The notes: generated by a model from the sequence alone, not told the origin. DNA of 64,000 bases from Glossina fuscipes (GCF_014805625.2 NW_023998415.1:21313630-21377629), one strand, 5' to 3'. Positions 37,380-49,601 are shown, numbered from the stretch's first letter. Made by a program: numbers and translations.

Positions 37380-38500
37380 GTATACATAAAACTGCTAGAC
37401 GGACCCAGCTGGGAATCCGGCGCTGTTCAAGTGTCGTTTCGAGCATTTCGAACAATATCGGGTCCTGCTAACAGTGTGGTATGCCACACCATACGACATG
37501 TTGAGCAAACATGCGATGGCTCAAAGTCCATTAACGTATTGACGCCAATAAACTGTTTCATTGCAGACATAACGTAACAGACCAAGAAGTTTGTGTCATA
37601 GATCCAGGCATATAAGCAACGGTAAACGGCGTCCATTAGAGATTAGCCTACGAAGTAGCTATGAAAGCACTGAAATCCATATGTCAGTCGATCTGGCCAA
37701 GTTTGCTTGTATATATATGGTTAACACTTTCGTTCCGCAAACAATATTATTTGATTACATACCGAGGAATTGTGTGGATGCGAGGAATATAAAAGCAGCA
37801 GGAGCGATTAAAGGAGCAAATACGATCGCAAACAAAGTAAGTTTACGCCAACAGACGTCCATCTTAGATGGCATCTCTAATTATGCAATAATGATAGCCA
37901 TTCTTTCTATGGCAAGTCAAAATATTTGTATGTCTATAAGTCGATCGATGGAAATGTCAAGCACTCGATTTCCCGTCAAAATCAAATAAGCCAGCTAGCG
38001 ATCCGTCAACTTTTCGAGCTATCTGCTTGCTCGATATAATAGGTGAAGTTCGTCCACTCGAATATCAATGCCATCAAAGTAGTAAGTTTTTGGAGCCGGC
38101 TCAGCCAAAGAAAGGAAACACGCTGCAAGGTGCAATGATGCTCGATCACAAAAATGCTTTCGAGTTTGCCAAGCAGCGATGAATGAACTCACATTACCAC
38201 ATTATTTAGTGAACATTATCGACAGTTATTTTGCGGGTAAAACGCCTCATTACTGGAATAGTATCGCAACGATAAATTATATTATGTTACACCGAAGGGT
38301 GATGGTATGCAATACTAAAAAAGACAACTTTAGATAGCTTAGCAATTTTTGTATTGCTCTAAGCATGTCTGCCGATCTCTCAAATCGCCTTTGCCGAGAT
38401 GCGTAATCAACATACTCTGCTACAAATTGGGCAAAAACATTGAAAGTCTTGCAGGCAAGTTAATATGGCAAACGAACGAGTTGGGAGGAAGACGGATGCG
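37380..38500 (+). pseudogene. R1-like non-LTR retrotransposon reverse-transcriptase relic
   Basis: In shifting + frames the order of reverse-transcriptase landmarks is kept: LDGISNYAIMIAI (pattern PDGIPN-A-K-A, about 37,867-37,905), then after one stop ASDPSTFRAICLLDIIG (about 37,992-38,042; pattern PSSYRPICLLDTLG). Next comes MMLDHKNAFEFA (about 38,138-38,173; pattern LVTLDIKNAFNSA), then in another frame AAMNELTLPHYLVNIIDSYF (about 38,175-38,234; pattern ALNKLGVPSYLLNVISSYF). This series is characteristic of the R1/LOA side of the non-LTR tree. The YADD catalytic block was not found, and several frameshifts and stops make it inactive. The stretch from 37,380 may be its upstream linker. Confidence 0.65.
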
Positions 38501-40416
38501 GTAAAACATAAATTGAGAATGTATCGGATTTCGAAGTAAAATATTGTGTTTCTTGCCTATTACTCATAGGCTGTAACATGCACAACGATGAAAATTTCCA
38601 CGTGTGTACTTGAATGGGAACAACGCCAAGGTTATGTTACGGCTCGTCCTATTTATTGATGAGTGGTTATAGAGGACTCTGCAATGGCCAAATATAATTT
38701 CGTTACTAGTGAATATATCGCGGTGTTCCGACAAAAGGCAAACAAAACTTATTGTGAAATGTGTTAAATTAATTAACAGAATACCACTACATATAAGGAT
38801 GAGAGAGCCAAAAATTGTATAGCAACCAAGTGCTTTCATATGATTTTATTTATTTATTTGTTTTACTTTTTCGTGCAAATCTACGTACGTACGACCTGTT
38901 CTTGTTTGCAGTTAACAAAGAATACTTGTGCTATGCGCGGATATGCGCGGATTTGTGCATAATAATATGCCTTCGTAGTGTACACAATAAATAGTCATAA
39001 TGAGTATTTTTTTCATTTTTTGTTCATCTGTAAGGTGGAAACGACGAGCATTTCTTATGTTGTTGCTTGTTATCTCCAATGCGTTTACTTATGACAATAT
39101 ACATTAAGTAACAACTATCGCAAGAAAACATCAAAACCTGATTGATTGATTCAAGTGAACTTTCTCTTTCATTTGGTTCTGGCGTTTCGTTTTGGGAAAA
39201 TTTCTCGATTCTATCTCAAATTGTGTTAGAGCGTGCGTGCGGATTGCGTATGTGTGCGTGAAATAGTTATGTTTTATCGCTGATTGAATAGCCTGTGAAA
39301 GCAAGGGAGAGAAAAAGAGAGCGAGAGAGAGAGAGAGAGAGAGGGAAGGAGGTCGAGCTTTGCATTTGATGGCTTACATGTGTTACATGTGTGATGTGTT
39401 TGTGTTGCGATGCGTTGGTGGCGTCTGTCTCTCTGTTATTGGCTGTTAAGTTTTCTCTATATTTTAATTTTCTTTTATTATTCTGTTCGGTTTTTCAATT
39501 TTCGTTTCTCATCTGTTCTCGGTATTCTCTGTTTTTTCGCCTTTATTTTCTATTTCTCTTTTGATAAAATTGTATGTTTGTTGTATTTGCATTTAATTAA
39601 TTACTTGTAAGTGTGTAAGTATGTCATGTCAATGATTTCATTTATAACTTTGAACTAATTATTATTATTATTATTATTATTATTGTTATTATCATTATTA
39701 TGTCAATCTGTTTTAAATTTGCTTTTCATTGAAATTTACGTTAAATTTGAATTTTTGGCCTTACGAACGCTATTAAGTGTGTGAATGTTTGTATATATGT
39801 TTATATATACACATTAATATTTTCTTTTTTTTTTTTTTTTTTTTGTATGGGGATTTCCTTAACCTTTTTACTAAATTGTATGTTTTTTTTTTTTTTCAAT
39901 TACACATACATACATTTTTGTTTAAATTTTCATTTTCTGTTTGTATATAAAATGAATACATCATCATGTGTATCAAAATCTTTTCAGAGACAAATGCAAA
40001 CGACCGGTTTTTGTTTTCTTATTTTTTTTTTTTTTTTGTTTTATTATTAGTATTATTATTATTTTTGTTTTGTTTTTGTTTTATTTTTTTTATTTTTTCT
40101 TACTAAATAACAATATTTTTAATGACGTTTGAGTTGAAGATGAACTAAAAACAAAACAAATGGAAAACTAAAAACAAATAATTGAGCTACATTCGCTATA
40201 TTGAGGCGAATCTTAGTTATACCCGTCACCTAAGAGAATGTCAGTTGATTAAACCGAATAATGCTTACACTGTTCATTTAATTAAAGCGGACCATAGTTT
40301 TGAAGAAATTTTTGATTTTCTTTTAGAGATAGTTTCAGTCTTTCGGTTTTTGAAGATTTGTCGAAAATTTTATTTTCAGACTTGAGCTCTCTGGCAATTA
40401 ACAACAACACGCTTAC

Positions 40417-40455
<39 letters not shown>

Positions 40456-41230
40456 CATTAACAAAGTGAAGGATAGACCGACCGATCGACCGACCTATGA
40501 ATAGAATTGGCCAAATTGGCATAGGCCTGCAAGCAGGATTGCCGATGTTAATTGGTTAAATGTTATAAAGAATATGAAGAAATTAGTGCATCCTCCGGCC
40601 ATGGTGTTGGGTACAAAAACAGGAAACGCATCGATTTCAGATACATTCACGTACGTAATGATTGTTATTGGTATGTTCTTGTGCTTGTTCGTATTTATTA
40701 ATCTTTAAATTCTGTATTAAAATGAAAATTAATTTGCTGCTAGTTTTTCTTAAATTTATATTTGGCTTAAGTTGTTTGTTTGATTTGGTTTTTTTTTGTC
40801 TTTTTTTTTTTTTTTTTGTTTTTTCTCGTTCTCATTTACTAGGGAAAAGGGAAGAAGTAAACGGGACTTTGCAACGCTACATGCATAGGAAATGTGTATG
40901 TTAAAGCGACTCTGCTCTGTTTTTATGGATTTTTTGATTTCGATCGAACAAAAGGAGATCCTTTGCAGGAAACAGTGGCTGGAATTAGACGTATATACAT
41001 ATGCCCGTATATGTATACATATGCCTATATATATATATGCCTGTGTTTGTATTGTTGTCTTGTCTCTCATCAAGTTTGCTTTATTCTTATGAATGCTTAA
41101 CACGGATTTCATTTCGGGAGGTGATTGTTAAGTATATTTTTTGTTGCCGTTTTTTTTTTTGTTTTCTTTGTTTTTTTGTTTTTTTTTTTTTGTTTTTTTC
41201 TGTTTTTCTTTCTTAACAAAAATAGTTTCA
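38501..41230. other. T-rich intergenic DNA with microsatellites
   Basis: (GA)n at 39,321-39,343, (ATT)n at 39,660-39,700, many poly-T runs and (TA)n at 40,425-40,452. No gene is seen. It may be intron or 3'UTR DNA of sif on the minus strand. Confidence 0.45.
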
Positions 41231-41549
41231 TTATATGATTTATTTGAATTCCTATTTTGCACCGTCTTTGCGGGACGTTGTCTGGGCATCGCTTAAATTA
41301 ATCATGTCTCGTGGTTTCCACACCGGGGACCCTATAAAAAAATGAAAGAAAAGAAATATGTGGAAATAATATGAAAAAAATGTTTTTTGATAAAAATTTT
41401 TTTTTTCATATTATTTCCACATATTTCTTTTCTTTCATTTTTTTATAGGGTCCCCGGTGTGGAAACCACGAGACATGATTAATTTAAGCGATGCCCAGAC
41501 AACGTCCCGCAAAGACGGTGCAAAATAGGAATTCAAATAAATCAAATAA
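41231..41549. repeat. Near-perfect 319-bp palindrome (150-bp arms)
   Basis: Left arm 41,231-41,380 and right arm 41,400-41,549 are reverse complements with a single mismatch (41,235 against 41,545) around a 19-nt spacer centred at 41,390. Most of the spacer is itself self-complementary. Outside 41,231 and 41,549 similarity stops at once. Each arm carries a polypyrimidine tract, an AG acceptor and an 80-nt open exon ending in TAG. Confidence 0.95.
41252..41331 (-). CDS. sif: Candidate alternative terminal exon of sif (short C terminus)
   Basis: On the minus strand a tract of the form TTCATTTTTTTATAG is followed by an 80-nt exon opening in phase 1 and reading (G)SPVWKPRDMINLSD, then AQTTSRKDGAK and TAG. 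The sif exon 52,247-52,031 ends in phase 1 with a single G, so the junction would read DASG-SPVWKPRD. Vertebrate TIAM proteins end with a conserved VIWVRRED-like motif followed by a short basic tail, and PVWKPRD aligns with it. I infer that this is the short, ancestral TIAM-like ending. The exact mirror copy at 41,449-41,528 on the + strand would be its inverted duplicate. This isoform would have 667 aa within the window. Confidence 0.5.
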
Positions 41550-42615
41550 AATTGAAAGTGTAAAAAAAGTAAAAGAAAAAAACAAAAACAAAATGATGTA
41601 TACTCCTCGGAGCAGGTTTCCGTCAATGTATAAAGCAGAAATTTGTAGGTGTGTCGATTAGTCGTGCGGACACTCATCCTTGCAGCGGAATTACAAATGA
41701 ACCCAATATATGCGCTTCTCTTTAATTCAATTTTATATTTGAGATGTTTTAAAGTCCCCAAAAAAAAAAAAAAGGAATTCATAAAACTATTTAAAAGGTA
41801 ATGCGGTTTTTTCTTTAATTTTTTTATTTATTTATTTTTTTTTTTTTGTTTTTCTCAAGCAAATACAAATGAAGTATTTGCTGTTTCAAATTTAAATTGT
41901 AAGCATCATTGAAAAGAACAGAGGGTATCGCAATTATAAAATAACTTTTGGGCGATTGAAGGTGGCAGGAAATGAGTGCCAGAATAGGATGTATGGGCAT
42001 CATTCGTTTGCTGTTAAGTTTTATAAACGGAACGACAAACGGTATAAATAATCATCCATCAATAATAATTGCCAATGGATTCGTAAAACGTAAGATAATT
42101 TTTTCATAAATACAATAAAGAATCTTAAGAAGTCTACAATTAAAACTAAAAAGAGAAAAAGAAGATGAAGAAGAAACTATTGTTAGCTAGAGGAGTTTTA
42201 ATGAAATGGAATATGATTTGATCTTTTATTTTTTAATTATAAGATATAGCGAGCGAAAACGTGCAGGTTTTGGTTTATCGTTTAGGTTATGGCTATGTTT
42301 GATTGATGCAATAAAGTTAATGTATTATTTGAAATAAAATAAAAATGTATTTGAAATGATCAATGAAAGCATGACGAAACGAAGAAATAAACATTTTTTT
42401 TTTTTTTTTTTTTTTTTTTAGTAAAAAGAATTGCAGCTAAAATGTTGACATCGCTTGTTACGGAAAATGAGCATATTTTTGTCAAATTTTAAGGCGACAA
42501 TATTTTTATATTATTTTGTAATTTTATTAAATGTTCTTTTTTTTGGTTCGTTTGCGTTTATTATTTCATTTCAATTTTTGTTGCGATTGTCTATTGTTAT
42601 TCTAGTTAGAGAGAC

Positions 42616-42646
<31 letters not shown>

Positions 42647-44743
42647 TGTATACTTATTGATTGCGCATTATGCCAACATTTTCTTTCATCGTTGAAATGA
42701 TGGAAAAAAGTAGACAAAAGAAAAAGAAAAGAAAAAAGCAAAACTTAAACTTAAACAATTAGAATTGAACTATGCCGGAGAAGAAGAAGGGGCAGTAGTA
42801 TATAGTAACGAATGTCTCAAATAGAAGACATGTGAAGTAATAAATAAAAGGGAGCAATTTTTAGCTACAAATCGATTTAATCGGGAGAGTTAATCGATAA
42901 ATGAAACAAGACTTTGCAAGTCGTTAAGTTAACTTTTTCTTCGTAGGATCTTTTGCGACAAGAGAGTACAAATATATATATGTATACACATATATATATA
43001 GAAATATTTAAGTATATACTGTATATATATATACATTTATATTCAATTGCATTTAGCCGGAGAAATGGTGTTACACAGAAGTCATTAAGCAATAAACGAG
43101 GCGAAGGTAAGGAGAATTATTAAAATCTATGTTAACCGTAAACAAACGTATGTGGAATTCTTTTATCAAATAAAACTCATACGCAACAAATGTTTTTTTT
43201 TTGAAATTTTACGCAAATGCAAAGTTTACGCAATTTGTTAGATAAGTACATAAATGTTTTCCGCGGGAAGTCTTTACAGGATTGATTCAAAATGTATTGC
43301 TAATTAATAGGAATGCATGCACAATTAATGGGATCTCTGAACAATACTTCTCGATAATTGTAAGGATTTATCATCATTTATATTTAATATATTCGGTTGT
43401 CGGGATGGGTTAAGTTTCCTTTTTTTAAATAGATAAGCAAAATGATTTTTGGTTATCATTAATCCGTTTGTGTATAATAGGCTTTTCTCATCAATAGATC
43501 ACAATTCGTTCGCCTAATATATGCAGCTCGTGAATCGTACATTCGTATCAAGCTATGGTATATATTTTTAAATACACTTTCATACAATTTGGCAGCAACT
43601 TAGAAATGAATTTACTGATCAAAATTCATGCTTCCATGCTGTAATTGTGGGCGAAAAGCGCTTTCGCTTTATGAAGGAATTCTTAGTTCTGCGGAAATTT
43701 TATTAAGAGAGAACGAAATTCGAATTTTTAAACTTTCGGATGAATAATTTGACAATTTTCAATGTGGGAAAGTGGAAGCAGGACTCGATTTAGATGATTT
43801 TTGAATTCATCTTAGTGGGTTGGGTGTAATAAGAATACATTTAAGATTAAGTTTATTATTTTCTTTAACAAAAACAATATTGAGGTTGTCAACAGATGTG
43901 CCTGCCTATATGATTTAGTAATTAAATGCATCCTTCAATCCTTTAACAGAGCTTTGCATATTACTTAGGTTTGCATATATTTTTTTTTTTTCTTAAAATT
44001 GACTTTAAAAAAAACTACCTTATTAGATTTGATGTTTCATTACAATACGATGGCAGTTGTTGGGATACGTAGCGGTCATAGTCGATAAACACTAGACATT
44101 ATTGTCCAGGTTATTCTTATTACATTTTTTCCTAACAATCAATCTGTTCACGGCAGATAGAATCAAGTAGGTTTTGTTGTTTGCAAATGTAAATTAGACT
44201 GAAAGTTCATTTATACACATTTCGCTTAAACTAGTGTTTCCTTGGTTCGTTTAAAGTTGAAGATTAAATTAAAAAAAATTAAACTAAAATATAAAAATAT
44301 TGAGAGAAAAGTTTATGATTTGCTGGCATAAAGGCAAGACAACATAACGTATGTAAGCATACATATAATGTAGTAAAGAAGAAGAAAGCGTGAATGGTGT
44401 GATATATACAAAGGTGTGCTAGTGATGACAAAGAGCTTTCTTTTTTTACTTATTTATTTATTTCTTTTAATTTCAAATTATTCGAGAAAAAAATGTGAAA
44501 GAAATCGATGGTGTGGTGAGTGGTGATGTTTTAGAAACGGTACATCAGGCGTTGTCTACGAAAACGGAGAGAGTAAAGAGAGAGGTAGAGAGAGAGAGAG
44601 AGAGAGAGAGGAGAGGGTGTGTTAACCATAAGACATAATAATTGCGTTGCATTTTGCACAAGGTGCTCTGATCAAATATCAGTTTGAGTACTATGGTTTA
44701 AATAGAGAATTGGGAGCTTTCCATACACAAACAAACACAAACA

Positions 44744-44747
<4 letters not shown>
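41550..44747. other. T-rich non-coding DNA, 3' side of sif
   Basis: Poly-T at 42,393-42,419, (TA)n at 42,615-42,648 and (GA)n at 44,587-44,610. The open frames here are low-complexity shadows. No gene is called. Confidence 0.45.
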
Positions 44748-44793
<46 letters not shown>

Positions 44794-44803
44794 NNNNNNN
44801 NNN

Positions 44804-44850
<47 letters not shown>
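44748..44850. repeat. (CA)n microsatellite containing a 10-N assembly gap
   Basis: CA repeat on both sides of ten Ns at 44,794-44,803. The true length is unknown; the gap was probably set by the assembler because reads could not cross the repeat. Confidence 0.95.
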
Positions 44851-44853
<3 letters not shown>

Positions 44854-47800
44854 CATACATACGTACGTACATACACACACAGACGCAGAGCGTACACGCC
44901 CGCGCGCATACACAATTAACTGAGTACGAATTTGTTATACATTTGAAGTAAACAAAACACATTCTTAGCTAATTATTTAATTATATAACAAATTAGATTT
45001 TAGTATTTGAATTTAAAATTGTTTTAGTCGTTATTGCAAGCGATGCCAACTATTCACTTACATACATCTACGTAAGTAAATGTATGTAATATGTAATTAT
45101 AGTAGAAATTAAAAAAAATCAATAAAAAAATATATAAATAAATATGATTATTTATCACAAGTTTTTATAAAAAAAAAAAAAAAACAAAAAACAACAGAAT
45201 AACGATAGGGAGGTTACATTCGGTTTGAACCAAATCTTCGCATATTCACCACCTATAGTATAAGTTATTTTGGATATATGCTTTATTGTTGAAAAGATTC
45301 TTAATGCCGTAGTATATACACTTATCGTAGTGGGGACTTGACATCTTTTACCCTCTATATAATATGATGAAAGTCAAAGCACAGAAGTTCATATGTTAAG
45401 GAAGAAATTTTTTGCTACTATTATTGTTATTATTATTATTATTATTATTGTTATTGTTTTCCGACATAATCTAAAGCAGATATAGGAAAATGCAATACAC
45501 AGTTGTTATAACTGGTATCGCGTGTAAGTCATATTTCTTCAGAAATTATTGGTGTTGTATGTAGAGAGGGGCTGAGGTATATTTTGTGTTTTTTTTCTGG
45601 CGAGCTCATGGAAGACATCCAGACCGAAGATATCAGATCGCTATAAAAAAATTATTTCGCACTTAATTAATTAACTAATCGGGATCTTCTCTCTTTCAAT
45701 ATATGTAATTAACCAAGGTAAGAGACCATTTCACTTCGAATATAACATAACAGATTTGGAAGGTGGCTTTAAATAACGGTCTAACTAACCACTTTGCAGT
45801 GTGGTCTGGGTAGTGCATTGGCAATCGTTCAAACTCAAACTCGATTTAAGGCATCTTGTCTTCGCAAACATGATAATTTTATATGATTGCTCTACGCAAC
45901 TATCAGTAGATCAAGATATGCTCTCTCCATGATAGTTCTGTATGGCAATTAAAAATCAATATAAAAAATTCATTTTTAAATTATATCATCAAGGATTTGG
46001 GCAAGAAGGCAGGACTTATAGAGAGATTTTCAAACCTCAAGAAGAAAATATGAAACAAACGGTTGTGGTGGTGGTGGTGGTGGTGGTGGTGGATATTATT
46101 AAAACTTTAACAGCAACAATGTACACAAAAAAATTGTTACTTGTTTATATATATCATTCTGATTGTTGCCATTTTACTATTACATGTATATAAACATAGA
46201 TTTCAAAATGTTATTAATAAGATAAATTAATAAAAGATAAACTGAACGCATTAATAATAGTATTACAAAATTGTTGTTGTTGTTGTTGTTGTTGTTTTTG
46301 TTGTTGCTATTCTGTAAATGCCACTTTAAAATTTTACGCAAAACATATATGTAAACTTATTGTTAAGTACACTAATATACATATACAACCATATGCATGA
46401 ATTGAAGAAAGATTCGTGTTATAAAAATAATTAAAAAAAAAAACTTCCAACTTGAACTTCTCGGACATATTGAAATGCATAGAATTCACTTGCTTTTCTT
46501 CTTTGCTCTTTTTTTTTTTTTTTATTATATAAGTCTATAATTATAAGGTATAATGCAAGTATTTTTTTGTGTGCAAGCATTCTAAGTATAATTTGAACGA
46601 TTTAAGAACGATTACGAAAAATTCGCAATAATTGCTATAAATCTTTGTCATATGTATTTCATCTTGTTCTCACGCTTGAGCATATACGTGCATGTATTTA
46701 TAATAATTAGTTTTAATCATTATTTAAATATTTAAAATTCTCATCAAAATTGACGTAAAGTTTGGCGAAAAAAAAAGAAGAAAACTAAAAGAATCCATAG
46801 TATTTGCTTAAATATATTTGCTTAATATGTGTATGTATGTGTTTTTCTTGTCGTTGTTATTGTTGTTGTTGTTCTCTTGTTTATTTCATTATTTATTTAT
46901 TTATGTTTTCTGAAAACTATTTTCACCTAAGATAATCAATCACCCAAAAACACATTCGACTTTCGTTCTGTGTGCATATATATGTGTATGTACAGAACTG
47001 TGCACAGATATGCATATGTTTTGTTTGTAATGCTTAACTTACCTTTCAAATAATTAAGAGTACATGTTCAATGAAAGCATGTGTGTGCCTGTGTATATGT
47101 GTGTATGTGTATGTGTATGTGTATGTTTGTGTTTGTGTGCGCACATATTGATTTATGATGATTTTCATTTGATTCATTTGACAAGTGGAGACAGCTGGCT
47201 AAGTGTGCTGAAGAAGGGAATGCGATAAAGGCGGTTCGGGGTGGCGGGGGGAAAAGATGTCAAAGATCAATGGGCGAGAGAATATTCAGTTTTCTAATTG
47301 GCTTATGTTAGTTATATCAATTTCTTATCTTTTTTCTATATATGTTTGTTTAATGCATACGGTTTGGTTTTACATTTGTTGTTCTTGCTGTGATTGTTGT
47401 TTATTTGTTAGAATTATTGACTTTTGATTATTTTTGATTTTCATTTATTTATTGTTGTTAGAGTTTTTTGTTGTTTTGTTTTTTTGTTTTGTTTTGTTTC
47501 GTTTTGTTTTGTTTTGTTTGATTTGAATATTATTAGTAATTTTGATTTTATTGCTTTGAAGCCGTACAAGTTATTTTTGATTTAATTAATTGAACTGTAA
47601 CTGACTGATGATGCTTGTGCTTCGCTGTATTATATGCTGACAAGTCCTTGGAAAAGTGCTTTTCTTTTCAAATAATCTCTTTTCTTTTTCTTTTTCTTTT
47701 TCTTGTTCTTGTTCTCTTTGTTTCTTTTGCTGCAATTAAATAAAGCATTCACCTAATTGCCTTTTTACCAGAGTAACGATATTTATCATTTATTTACTTT

Positions 47801-48141
47801 TACGATACGATATCCATTCGGTAAGTTTTATCTTGCATATCGTTTCTCGTATGCATACAAATACAATTTCAGGCTAAAATTATAGAATTTTCAATCATTT
47901 GGGCGGGCGTGCATTCATTCATTCATTTATCATAATTAATAATAAATCTTCGTCCCTAAATTTCGTTACGGCTTTGTGCTTCTAATTTAAATGCTACCGT
48001 CATTGCAATGGCAATGGCAATATGCATTGCATTCTTTAACGTTTAACAATAAATTGATATGCTTCGTGAGTCATTTACCTACTATATCAAATTCAAATGT
48101 GCCTCTTGATTTTGCTTTAAAGAATGGTTGGTAATAATAAA

Positions 48142-48172
<31 letters not shown>

Positions 48173-49397
48173 GCCTTCTCAGCAAGGACCCATCCATATG
48201 TATTGTAAAGGAATGTGTGCTCTTTATTTTATTTTAATATTTCCTAATAAAACATAGTGCTCTGTTGTCTGATTAAATCTTCTTTATTTTTGGTTGGGTA
48301 TTAAATTTTGATTTAATTACGATTTCGTTTTTAGTTTTCTTATGTTTCTCTCTCGTATATATTGGTTTTGTTTATCATTTTGCTTTTATTATTTGTATTA
48401 ATTTATTTATTTATTTATTTATTTATTTTTTTTTTGCACTTTAAGAGGTATTGAAGTGAATTGTTGCGATTTTGGTTTCGCGTTTGAGTAAGTTTTCCTT
48501 AAGCTTTGACTTCGAAGTCAAAATCCATTTTCGTCCTCTTACTTTCCACTGATCATGTTCTTCAATAAATAGAATTATTTGCGCTTCATTTATTTATTAG
48601 TTTTTTCTTTGATTGATGTTTGTCCTTTAAAATGTAATTGTTGTTGTTATTTTTGATGTTCTTGTTGTTCTTGTTGTTCTTGTTGTTATTGTTGTTGTTT
48701 TTATTGTTATTGTTTTTATTGTTATTGCGATGTTATTTATTTCGTTTAGGGAAATTATGTTTATAAATTGCTAACACTCTTTCAATCTTATGACGCTTAA
48801 GGTTAGTATGTCTGGTTTGTTAGTTTTGCTTGTGTATTGCATATCAACGTACGTTGATATAATAACTAATTCAGCTACATTTCTATTTCCATGTATGTTG
48901 AAGGTATGTACATATCTTAGGAACAAGAGTGCATTGTGTAATGTCTTATGTCTGAGTCGTTAAAATTTGTTTTTCTTTTAAACATCAATTCTCGTTAATG
49001 AATTTCATTTAAATCCTATTTCTTTAATCTAGAGGTATACGTACGTATATATATATATACGCTTATTGTGTATATGTGTACGTACTAATCTTTCTATTTT
49101 ATTTATTTATTTATTTATTTATTTTTTTTTTAGTAAGTAAGTGTTGGTATTATTGTTTTTGTTTTGCGTACAACCTTATGAAATAATAAAGGAGATGATC
49201 ACCGATTACATTCAGATGATTGATGGTTTGACCCGTTTCCAAATGCCGCTAAACGTAATGAGGGATTAGCCATAGTGACATCAAGTAGACTGTTAGCTGC
49301 AATGGTGCCCATAATTCTTTTAGAAAAGCTTCCACTTCGGCTATACTACGATAAATAATTTTAATCGATGTTAGTAGTAAGCTATGTGGCGGCAGTT
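44851..49397. other. T-rich, microsatellite-dense 3' flank of sif
   Basis: Contains (ATT)n at 45,420-45,450, (GGT)n at 46,064-46,092, (TTG)n at 46,271-46,295, (TTTTG)n at 47,465-47,520, (ATTT)n at 48,400-48,428 and a perfect 20-bp palindrome at 48,841-48,860. No coding region is recognised. On the minus strand this sequence is A/CAAAA-rich and could be long 3'UTR or intron of sif. Confidence 0.4.
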
Positions 49398-49601
49398 TTA
49401 AACATGTATTTCATAGTAATCATTACAATCGATGCATCCACCGCTTCCTGCCGTTTCGTTTACATGTCTAGTTGTGGAGGTTTGTTGATGTTGCGTGTCG
49501 TATAGACTGGTTTCGTATGGTTCTCCGTATGCATTGACTGCGACAGCGCCACGTGGTATCTTTTTCCGCGTACGGCTTTGTCGTACGCGGCTCTTATGCT
49601 A
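49398..49601 (-). promoter_or_regulatory. sif: Candidate stop-codon readthrough module of sif (leaky UAG, stem-loop, 66-codon extension)
   Basis: The long sif ORF ends TCC-TAG-CAT (TAG at 49,599-49,601 on the minus strand). After an 8-nt spacer (49,591-49,598) comes a perfect stem, CCGCGTACG pairing with CGTACGCGG (49,582-49,590 with 49,566-49,574), closing a 7-nt loop. The same frame then continues for 66 sense codons to TAA at 49,398-49,400. The extension is basic at first (HKSRVRQSRTRKKIPRG), then Tyr/Thr/Gln-rich, and ends CIDCNDYYEIHV. The 8-nt spacing and structure match known viral and insect readthrough sites. Function is inferred. Confidence 0.55.

Noticed and set aside
37380..37989. 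Two adjacent + frames as possible host genes
   Set aside because: The second runs into reverse-transcriptase landmarks and both have stops and frame changes, so they are transposon debris.
41435..41782. 115-codon minus frame across the palindrome
   Set aside because: Low complexity, no family features, and antisense to the exon in the right arm.
44647..44962. Open frames with Thr-His or Cys-Val repeats
   Set aside because: Translations of the CA microsatellite crossing an N gap, not proteins.
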